This document shows positions 14,888-20,506 of a stretch of DNA of 20,506 nt, piece by piece. This DNA is from CAYUHZ01 sp964444625 (GTDB lineage Bacteria; Patescibacteriota; Patescibacteriia; Patescibacteriales; GWC2-42-12). The stretch is from NCBI GenBank assembly GCA_964444625.1, contig CAYUHZ010000013.1, positions 1-20,506 on the forward strand, written 5' to 3'. The position numbers were made by a program, and so were the translations under genes. The notes beneath the pieces were generated by a model. It saw only the letters and a list, made by a program, of their open reading frames with translations. It had not been told where the DNA came from and made no database searches. Within the stretch, counting starts at the first letter, position 1; each line of letters starts with the position of its first letter.

Positions 14888-15220
14888 TTATTTAACCCGA
14901 CAATCACATTGTTTCTTTTTCAAAATCTTTTTCTGCTCTCGCAAACTGTCAAGCTTCTTGATCTGCTTTGCCCTGCCGTTAGCCAACCGCCAAGCCAGCG
15001 GTGAATGGTGCTGGTAGCCGCGCCTGCTCATTTCTTCAACTTGCTCCTGGTGGCGCAGGAAAAGCGCTCTTAGACAGCTTTGCCAACGAATCGTTTCGGG
15101 ATGGCGGCGATAGCCCTGTTTGCCTGCGGTTAAAATCGACCAAATAGCGTGCAATTCCCGGTGCTCGCCCAGCAAATGCTGGCGGCAAAGAATTCTTGGC
15201 GGCAAATCCCAAATACGCAT
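14888..15220 (-). CDS. Pyrimidine-dimer DNA glycosylase (T4 endonuclease V-like, Pyr_excise family)
   Basis: The 110-residue protein matches the bacterial branch of the T4 DenV family, which cuts the glycosyl bond at UV-induced pyrimidine dimers. Recognisable pieces are the N-terminal MRIWDLPP, LLGEHRELHAIWSIL (with the conserved acidic and basic residues, Glu19 or Glu22 as the catalytic candidate), GYRRHPETIRW and VEEMSRRGYQHHSPL. The T4 enzyme uses Thr2 as nucleophile; here residue 2 is Arg, as I recall for this branch, so the mechanism may differ. Its own promoter (15251-15279) starts a new transcription unit with the membrane protein and perhaps the alkyltransferase and GIY-YIG genes downstream. 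Confidence 0.85.
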   Translation of the reverse strand: MRIWDLPPRILCRQHLLGEHRELHAIWSILTAGKQGYRRHPETIRWQSCLRALFLRHQEQVEEMSRRGYQHHSPLAWRLANGRAKQIKKLDSLREQKKILKKKQCDCRVK

Positions 15221-15250
15221 AAAAATAAATCTGCTTGTTTCTTTACTCTA

Positions 15251-15279
15251 ATTTTATCCTATTTTGGCAAAAAAATCAA
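15251..15279 (-). promoter_or_regulatory. Promoter of the pyrimidine-dimer glycosylase unit
   Basis: On the minus strand, TTGATT (15279-15274) and TAAAAT (15256-15251) are 17 nt apart. These are the same two hexamers and spacing as at the restriction-modification gene. The start is near 15244, about 24 nt before the ATG. Confidence 0.5.
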
Positions 15280-15282
15280 TCA

Positions 15283-16071
15283 TTATTTAACTCCAAGTTG
15301 GCGGGCAAATTTAATCTGAAGCAAATCTTCTGGTGTGATTTTCTCCAAACTATTCCCGGCAAAACTCTTGATAACTCCGACTCCGGCCAAATCAATTTCA
15401 ACCCGGCTGTCGCCTGCCAATATCAGATTCGGCTCGCGCGCTTCTCCGTTCATTGGTCCGCCGGAGACAAAACATTTTCGCGCGTCCATAATGATCAAAT
15501 CCGCCGGGGTAACCGTGTTTAGTTCGGCTATTTTTTCCTCCACCCGACCGGCGTGGAATGACAAGCGCTCCAAGGGCTTCATCAGACCGACCGCCAATTT
15601 CAAAGCGCCGGTATAACGCGCGATAAAATGGGTTTTTAGGCAGGGCAGAAGAATCACCCGGTCAACCTCGTCCAATACCGCCGGCAAGCTGGCTTTTTTT
15701 AAAAACTTACCCTGCGGAATATTTTTTTTTCGCCATTCTCCTTCGTCAAACACCGCCACTTTGGCCGGTCTGGGCAATTCTTCTAAGCTAAAAATGCCGA
15801 GCTTATTCATAACACTGCGGGCGCGCAAGGCGAAAGTGCAGGAATCTCCCACTATCACTTGTCCCGCTCCTTGTTCATGGGCCAGTTGCACCACTGCCTC
15901 CAAAAAATCGTAACTAGTTGAAGCCGGGAAAGGATCGGCGGTATTAAAATTCGGCTTGAGCAAGACTCTGTCTCCACGGTTGATATATTTTTGCCAACCG
16001 CCGATCGCTTCAACCGCGAGCTGGATGGAATCTTTAATCTCGCCTTTAAATTGTGTTTTACTGATTGACAT
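15283..16071 (-). CDS. DUF362 domain protein
   Basis: The 262-residue protein is a stand-alone DUF362 domain. The family pattern is clear: VLLKPNFN near the start, GAGQVIVGDS, ILLPCLKTHFIARYTGALKLAVG in the centre, and DLIIMDARKCFVSGGPMNGE near the end. In other genomes DUF362 is often fused to 4Fe-4S ferredoxin domains; no CxxCxxC cluster is present here. The function is unknown, and a metal or Fe-S-linked role is only inferred from those fusions. I chose the ATG at 16071; an in-frame TTG at 16113 has an AGGAG directly abutting it, too close to serve as its ribosome-binding site. The gene lies 59 nt after the broken metallopeptidase. Confidence 0.85.
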   Translation of the reverse strand: MSISKTQFKGEIKDSIQLAVEAIGGWQKYINRGDRVLLKPNFNTADPFPASTSYDFLEAVVQLAHEQGAGQVIVGDSCTFALRARSVMNKLGIFSLEELPRPAKVAVFDEGEWRKKNIPQGKFLKKASLPAVLDEVDRVILLPCLKTHFIARYTGALKLAVGLMKPLERLSFHAGRVEEKIAELNTVTPADLIIMDARKCFVSGGPMNGEAREPNLILAGDSRVEIDLAGVGVIKSFAGNSLEKITPEDLLQIKFARQLGVK

Positions 16072-16130
16072 AATTTTATCAACCGATATTAGTCTGCAGA
16101 AAGTATCGGCCAACTCCTGGACGCAAGTTT

Positions 16131-16712
16131 TTAAATATTTTTTATTAACTCTCGGCGCAATAACCGATAGTCAGGCATCGTCCGTTCCACCAACTGCCAA
16201 AATTTGGGCGAATGATTAAGCTCTGCCAAGTGGCACAATTCATGTACGATCAAATAGTCGGCTAATCTAGCGGGCAAATACAAAATTTTATAATTAAAAT
16301 TCAAATTTCCCCGCTTGGAGCAACTGCCCCATCTGGTTTACTGGTTCTTGATTGTTATTCGGTTAATCTTAAAGCGATAAACATGGTTTAACTCATCTGC
16401 TCTGGCACGGACAAATTCCATCGCCCGACCTCTGTTCAGCAAATACTCCTTTCGACCGCCTGTTCTGATCGGAGTCGGCTCAAGTTGGTTGTAATATTTG
16501 ATTTTTGCCAACAGCCAATCGGCTTTTGACTTGATGAATTTATCGGCTTGGCCCTCGCTAACGCCATGAGGCATGGTGAGTGTAATGCAGCCGTTATTCT
16601 TTATCGCCAAACGGATGCGCTTTGCTCTCCTACTTCTTTTTAATTGGTAAATTATTTCTTGACTATTGATTGATATTTTTTGTTCTTGGATATTTTTATC
16701 AAGTTTTGTCAT
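16131..16712 (-). pseudogene. YgjP/DUF45-type zinc metallopeptidase interrupted by one TAA
   Basis: The gene would encode 193 residues from the ATG at 16712. The first 124 codons match the YgjP-like family N-terminus (RRAKRIRLAIKNNGCITLTMP). The reading frame meets a TAA at 16340-16338 and then continues in the same frame with the family core: TRWGSCSKRGNLNFNY, the zinc site VHELCHLAELNH (HExxH plus a third His) and FWQLVE, up to a natural TAA at 16131. Relatives read KNQKTRWGSCS, so AAA to TAA at the lysine explains the stop. Everything else is intact, so the lesion is recent, a sequencing error or a site of read-through. A consensus TATAAT at 16756-16761 lies upstream. Confidence 0.88.
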
Positions 16713-16755
16713 GTGATTTTTGGCGGGAATTAAAAACTGGATAATTCTTGCTAAA

Positions 16756-16761
16756 ATTATA
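16756..16761 (-). promoter_or_regulatory. -10 element upstream of the broken metallopeptidase gene
   Basis: A consensus TATAAT on the minus strand would start transcription near 16749, about 37 nt before the ATG at 16712. No good -35 is visible at 16-18 nt. Confidence 0.4.
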
Positions 16762-16836
16762 GCGCTTCGTTCAAGCAAAAAAATATTTTATAGAGTAAGC
16801 TGCAAATAAATTTCATAAAATTTTTTACAAAGAAAT

Positions 16837-17550
16837 TTATCTAATTTCACATTTTTTTACCCACCCCTCTCCCGCTTGGCGCAAAAATTCTATTTGCTCC
16901 CAAGGGAATGGCTTAACGCCCTGCAATTTTTCGTCCAACAAATCAGTATCTGATTTAAATTGTTGGATAAACCACTTGTCAGCACCCTTGATTAATTTTC
17001 CCATGCCGGCAAGGTCGGCTGGTTCATGCAATCCGGGAACCATGGTAGTTCGGAACTCATAAGGCAACCCCGACTCCATAATTATCTTAATGCTGTCTTT
17101 TATCTTGGCGATACCAACCTTTATCCCCGCCACTTGATCGTATTTGGCGGCTGGCGCCTTGATATCCATTGCCAGATAATCAACCAACTTGCTTTCTATT
17201 AATCCTTTTACCATCTCAGGATTGGTCCCATTGGTGTCCAGCTTAACTAGATAATCCAGCGCTTTGATTTTTGCGAGAAATTCCGGCAGATCGGCCTGTA
17301 TAGTAGGTTCGCCGCCGGTCACTACCACCGCGTCAATCTTGCCCGCACGATCTTTCAAAAAAACAAAAAGATCGTCCTCCGCAATTTCAGGAAAACGGCC
17401 TTTTTGTTTAAACTTGTCTGGCTTAGGCCAAACAAGCATGGGGTTATAACAAAACTGGCAACGAAAACTGCAACCATGGGTGAATACTATTGCTGAAAGA
17501 TAGCCGGGATAATCCAACAAGCTGAATTTTTGTAAGCCTCCAATTTTCAT
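16837..17550 (-). CDS. nrdG: Anaerobic ribonucleotide reductase activating protein (radical SAM)
   Basis: NrdG reductively cleaves S-adenosylmethionine to install the glycyl radical on class III ribonucleotide reductase. The 237-residue protein starts with MKIGGLQKFSLLDYPG. It has the radical-SAM cluster motif CSFRCQFC (Cys27, Cys31, Cys34), the SAM-contact segment VVTGGEPT at about 77-84, and DTNGT and AMDIK further on, all typical of NrdG/PFL-activase relatives. It lies 103 nt after the 46-codon glycyl-radical ORF, which should be its substrate. No Shine-Dalgarno sequence is seen, but a 9-bp hairpin (17584-17610) sits in the gap. A weak AT-rich inverted repeat (16806-16840) overlaps the stop. 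Confidence 0.93.
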   Translation of the reverse strand: MKIGGLQKFSLLDYPGYLSAIVFTHGCSFRCQFCYNPMLVWPKPDKFKQKGRFPEIAEDDLFVFLKDRAGKIDAVVVTGGEPTIQADLPEFLAKIKALDYLVKLDTNGTNPEMVKGLIESKLVDYLAMDIKAPAAKYDQVAGIKVGIAKIKDSIKIIMESGLPYEFRTTMVPGLHEPADLAGMGKLIKGADKWFIQQFKSDTDLLDEKLQGVKPFPWEQIEFLRQAGEGWVKKCEIR

Positions 17551-17583
17551 GGGATTTTGACGGTTATGGAATGGCTGGAATTA

Positions 17584-17610
17584 TTAGGATTAAAATGTTT
17601 CTAATCCTAA
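17584..17610 (-). repeat. Perfect 9-bp hairpin in the nrdG leader
   Basis: TTAGGATTA and TAATCCTAA flank a 9-nt loop. The hairpin lies 34 nt upstream of the nrdG ATG, and no T-run follows. It could be an mRNA processing or stability element between the glycyl-radical ORF and nrdG, or an operator. Confidence 0.5.
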
Positions 17611-17653
17611 ACATCCCGAATCATCCGCCTCTCCCAATAATCCTGCGACCAAA

Positions 17654-17794
17654 TTAATCTTTGTTAACTTTAAAAGTCTTGCGATTAAAATACTCCGCTT
17701 GCTTGCCGTCATTCCACTGTTGGATGGGGCGAAGATAGCCGGTTACCCTGCTATAAACTTCACAGGGAGTTCTCTTGGTTTCTGTTGGGCTCAT
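17654..17794 (-). CDS. 46-residue glycyl-radical domain of class III ribonucleotide reductase, as a separate protein
   Basis: This short ORF starts at an ATG with AAAGGAG 5 nt upstream and ends at TAA. Its core, CEVYSRVTGYLRPIQQWNDG (from Cys11), is the sequence that in ordinary NrdD follows the CxxC zinc site and carries the glycyl radical; Gly19 in RVTGYL is the predicted radical residue. The remaining KQAEYFNRK also fits the usual NrdD end. The NrdD gene 81 nt upstream lacks exactly this segment, and nrdG follows. The simplest reading is that the two proteins form one enzyme, with NrdG acting on Gly19. The alternative is a spare radical domain like GrcA/YfiD, but then NrdD would have none of its own. 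Confidence 0.85.
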   Translation of the reverse strand: MSPTETKRTPCEVYSRVTGYLRPIQQWNDGKQAEYFNRKTFKVNKD

Positions 17795-17811
17795 ATTGCT
17801 CCTTTGTCTAT

Positions 17812-17823
17812 CCACCCGGGTGG
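17812..17823. repeat. 12-bp perfect palindrome between nrdD and the glycyl-radical ORF
   Basis: CCACCCGGGTGG lies 8 nt upstream of the AAAGGAG ribosome-binding site of the small ORF. It is GC-rich in an AT-rich gap. It may be a protein-binding dyad or a small hairpin; its purpose is unknown. Confidence 0.5.
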
Positions 17824-17875
17824 GGCTCAATTGGCCTTGATTTGATGAATAGGTTTTTATTTTTTTATTTATTAT

Positions 17876-19951
17876 TTATTGGTTAATTGCTTCGCTGAAT
17901 TCTTTCTCCAGTTCTTGCGGTTCAGTGGTAAAGCCTGTTTCTTGATCGCACTTGGGGCAGAAAAAGTGTTCGCCCACCAGATAGCCGTGCTTGGGGCAGA
18001 TGGAAAAAGTCGGGGTAATGGTAAAATACGGCAAATGATATTTTTCCGCAATCTTCCTGGCTAATCGCTTCACCGCTTCAGCTGAAGGCAGGGCTTCGCC
18101 GATAAAACAATGGACTACGGTTCCTCCGGTGTACTTGGCTTGCAGATCGTCTTGCAGGTCAAGGGCTTCAAACAAATCGTCGGTGAAGTTGACCGGCAAC
18201 TGGCTGGAATTGGTGTAATAAGGGGCTGATTTGCCGGACCTAACCGCCGCTTCGTTGGCAACGATAATATCGCCAAATTTATCTTTGTCCAATCTGGCGA
18301 AACGCCTGGTAACCCCTTCCGCTGGCGTCGCTTCTAAGTTGTAAAGATTATTTGTTTTTTCCTGCAGTTCAAGCATCTTGTCGCGCAAGTGGTCAAGGAT
18401 CTCAAGGGCGAACTTTTTTCCGTTTTTCGAAGCGATACTGTCTTTAATCGGTTCAAAGTTTAACAACGCTTCGTTCATGCCGATAATGCCGATGGTAGAA
18501 AAATGATTCTGCCAATAGTGCCCGAAGCGAGTCTTGATGCTGTCTAGATAATGCTTGGCGTAAGGATAGAGGCCTTTTTCCGTCAAATCCTCCAAGACCT
18601 CGCGCTTTATCTCCAGGCTTTCGTGGGCGGTTTGCGCTAGGTTATCCAATTTTTCAAAAAACTCTTCCTTGGTTTTTGACAAATAACCGAGGCGGGGCAA
18701 ATTCAAAGTAACCACGCCAATAGATCCGGTCAGCGGATTGGCGGCAAACAAACCACCGCCACGGCGCTTAAGCTCTCGATTGTCCAATCTGAGGCGGCAA
18801 CACATGCTGCGGGCGTCATCCGGGCTCATATCGCTATTGATGAAGTTGGAAAAATAAGGAATGCCGTACTTGGCTGTCATTTCAAAAATCTTTTCCGCCA
18901 CCGGGGATTCCCAAGGAAAATCCTTGGTTATATTGTAGGTTGGGATCGGAAAAGTGAAAACTCTGCCTTTGGCGTCGCCTTCCATCATCAACTCGGCAAA
19001 AGCCAAATTAATCATATCCATTTCAACTTGAAAATCCTTGTATTTTTCTTTTTGAACTTGTCCGTTGATGATTACATTCTCTTCTCCTGCGATTTTGCCG
19101 GGCACCAAATCCATGGTAATGTTGGTAAATGGGGTCTGAAAACCAACTCTGGTCGGTACGTTGATATTAAACAAAAATTCTTGCATCGCCTGTTTTACCT
19201 CTTTATAAGTCAAGTTGTCATGCTTGATAAAAGGGGCCAAATAAGTATCAAAGTTGGCGAAGGCTTCTGCTCCCGCTACTTCGCCTTGCAGGGTATAGAA
19301 AAAATTGATTATCTGGCCGAGAGCGGTGCGAAAATGCTTGGCCGGCCTTGATTCAACTTTTCCTGGAACACCGCCAAAACCGCGCATTAATAATTCCCGC
19401 AAGTCCCAACCGGCGCAATAACCGGCCAAAATCTGCAAATCATGCAAGTGCAAATCGCCGTTCTTGTGCGCTTCTCTAATATTGGCGGTATACACTTTGT
19501 TAAGCCAATAGTTGGATGAAATTGCTGAGGCAATATGGTTGTTCAATCCTTGCAGGCTGTAGCTCATGTTGGAGTTTTCTTTCACCAACCAATCTGTTTG
19601 TTTCAAATAACCTTCCATCAATTCATTGGAATTGACCATCAGTCTCATCTCTCTCAAACGGGCGCGCTGATCGCGATAAAGGATGTAAGCTTTGGCGGTA
19701 GTAATTTGGCGATTTTTAATCAATGTTTCCTCCACAATATCCTGAATCTCCTCCACCGCGGGAATGCTCCTGGCGTGAAATTTTTCATTGATCGCCTTGA
19801 CCACTTGCTCGCACAGCTTTTCCGCCAGCTTCTGGTCCGGCTTGCCCACCGCTTCAGTGGCCTTGAAGATGGCTTTGGCTATCTTTGCTTGGTCAAAGTC
19901 CACTATTTCGCCGGATCTTTTCCTGAGTTGGGTGATTTTATTTTCAATCAT
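17876..19951 (-). CDS. nrdD: Anaerobic (class III) ribonucleoside-triphosphate reductase lacking its glycyl-radical loop
   Basis: The 691-residue protein reduces ribonucleotides to deoxyribonucleotides without oxygen. An ATP-cone regulatory domain covers about 3-95 (QLRKRSGEIVDFDQAKIAKAI). The ten-stranded barrel follows, with FNINVPTRVGFQTPFTN, the MCCRLRLDNR segment (candidate catalytic cysteine) and GSIGVVTLNLPRLGYL. The C-terminus has the zinc site SICPKHGYLVGEHFFCPKC (Cys652, His655, Cys665, Cys668). In complete NrdDs the radical loop EVYSRVxGYxRP comes next. Here the protein instead ends in FTTEPQELEKEFSEAINQ, and the loop is encoded by the next ORF. No other RVxGY motif is present. The ATG lies 9 nt after the nrdR stop, so both are probably on one mRNA. 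Confidence 0.94.
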   Translation of the reverse strand: MIENKITQLRKRSGEIVDFDQAKIAKAIFKATEAVGKPDQKLAEKLCEQVVKAINEKFHARSIPAVEEIQDIVEETLIKNRQITTAKAYILYRDQRARLREMRLMVNSNELMEGYLKQTDWLVKENSNMSYSLQGLNNHIASAISSNYWLNKVYTANIREAHKNGDLHLHDLQILAGYCAGWDLRELLMRGFGGVPGKVESRPAKHFRTALGQIINFFYTLQGEVAGAEAFANFDTYLAPFIKHDNLTYKEVKQAMQEFLFNINVPTRVGFQTPFTNITMDLVPGKIAGEENVIINGQVQKEKYKDFQVEMDMINLAFAELMMEGDAKGRVFTFPIPTYNITKDFPWESPVAEKIFEMTAKYGIPYFSNFINSDMSPDDARSMCCRLRLDNRELKRRGGGLFAANPLTGSIGVVTLNLPRLGYLSKTKEEFFEKLDNLAQTAHESLEIKREVLEDLTEKGLYPYAKHYLDSIKTRFGHYWQNHFSTIGIIGMNEALLNFEPIKDSIASKNGKKFALEILDHLRDKMLELQEKTNNLYNLEATPAEGVTRRFARLDKDKFGDIIVANEAAVRSGKSAPYYTNSSQLPVNFTDDLFEALDLQDDLQAKYTGGTVVHCFIGEALPSAEAVKRLARKIAEKYHLPYFTITPTFSICPKHGYLVGEHFFCPKCDQETGFTTEPQELEKEFSEAINQ

Positions 19952-19960
19952 TGGTTTTTA

Positions 19961-20434
19961 TTATAATTTATCTTTTTCTTTTTTGCTCCGGATCAATTTA
20001 TTTAATTCGCGCTGAAATGTTTGCGCGTCCTTAAATGACTCATAAACGCTGGCAAAACGGATATATGCCACTTGGTCGAATTTCTTCAGCTGTTTCATGA
20101 CTATCTGGCCAATTTCGCTTGAAGTTATCTCGTTTTTTCTCATAACTTGCAAGTCGCGCTCAATCAGGTTGACCAACTTCTTGAAGCTTTCTTCTGTCAC
20201 CGGCCTTTTCTCCAAAGCCTTTCTCAAACCCTTGATTAGCTTGTCCCTGGAATAAACCTCTTTTCTGCCATCGCGCTTTACTATGGTTAAATCCAAAATC
20301 TCAATTTCTTCGTAGGTGGAAAAACGAAAACCGCATTTTAAACACTCGCGCCGCCTTCTAATTGACAGCCCGTCAAAAGCAACACGAGAATCAATGACTT
20401 TAGTGTCTTGGTAATAACAAACTGGGCATTTCAT
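19961..20434 (-). CDS. nrdR: Transcriptional repressor of ribonucleotide reductase genes
   Basis: NrdR senses ATP/dATP and represses nrd genes. The 157-residue protein (from the ATG at 20434; the TTG at 20449 is unlikely) begins MKCPVCYYQDTKVIDSR. Its zinc ribbon is formed by CPVC and CLKC, followed by GFRFSTYE. An ATP-cone domain occupies about 45-140 (VKRDGRKEVYSRDKLIKGL ... YIRFASVYESF). The length fits the family. It is the first gene of the nrdR-nrdD-small ORF-nrdG cluster, which suggests autoregulation. I could not see a clear NrdR box in the 72 bases available upstream. Confidence 0.95.
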   Translation of the reverse strand: MKCPVCYYQDTKVIDSRVAFDGLSIRRRRECLKCGFRFSTYEEIEILDLTIVKRDGRKEVYSRDKLIKGLRKALEKRPVTEESFKKLVNLIERDLQVMRKNEITSSEIGQIVMKQLKKFDQVAYIRFASVYESFKDAQTFQRELNKLIRSKKEKDKL

Positions 20435-20447
20435 AGTTTGGCTTGGC

Positions 20448-20500
20448 AATTAAAAAAGAGCCCTTTGCTTTCTGCTGTATTGGTAGGAGCTTTTCCAATT
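20448..20500 (-). other. Stem-loop in the nrdR leader, possible terminator or attenuator
   Basis: On the minus strand, AATTGGAAAAG (20500-20490) can pair with CTTTTTTAATT (20458-20448), 11 bp with two G-U pairs and a 31-nt loop that contains CTCC and GGG. The 3' arm has six T residues. It may end an upstream gene outside the window or act in the nrdR leader. Confidence 0.35.
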
Positions 20501-20506
20501 AAGGCG

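Overview
The window is a compact bacterial chromosome segment in which every supported gene lies on the minus strand, so transcription runs from high to low coordinates. Small genes, short gaps, moderately AT-rich DNA, scarce Shine-Dalgarno sequences and an unusually long nucleoside diphosphate kinase suggest a Candidate Phyla Radiation (Patescibacteria, Parcubacteria-like) genome. That placement is inference, since there is no rRNA here. A release factor 2 gene whose frameshift site depends on UGA shows that UGA is a stop codon in this organism.

In transcription order, 20434-16837 is an anaerobic deoxynucleotide synthesis cluster: nrdR (regulator), nrdD (class III ribonucleotide reductase), a 46-residue ORF and nrdG (radical-SAM activase). 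The NrdD protein stops right after its zinc-binding C-terminus and lacks the glycyl-radical loop. That loop, with its motif RVTGYLRP, is encoded by the separate 46-codon ORF at 17654-17794. This apparent two-polypeptide enzyme is the most notable system in the window.

Next, 16712-13798 holds a YgjP-type metallopeptidase broken by one in-frame TAA, a DUF362 protein, a T4-endonuclease-V-like pyrimidine-dimer glycosylase, a small membrane protein, an alkylguanine alkyltransferase-like protein and a GIY-YIG nuclease, a loose DNA-repair group. An HtrA/DegP membrane-anchored serine protease follows (13644-12361).

The region 12285-8915 looks acquired. A single-chain restriction-modification enzyme is flanked by two 126-bp direct copies of a four-hairpin repeat that differ at only 5 positions. 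A frameshifted DUF559 nuclease and a partial third copy follow. The methyltransferase itself carries an in-frame insertion of a different short palindromic repeat (peptide RHSREGGNP) just before its catalytic NPPY motif.

The rest, 8844-104, is housekeeping and signalling: prfB with a programmed +1 frameshift, a small secreted protein, ComEC split into a membrane-channel gene and a separate anchored metallo-beta-lactamase gene, a response regulator with ndk, an M20 peptidase, and a CHASE4-HAMP-PAS-GGDEF diguanylate cyclase ending at a strong intrinsic terminator. No tRNA, rRNA, CRISPR array or transposase was seen.
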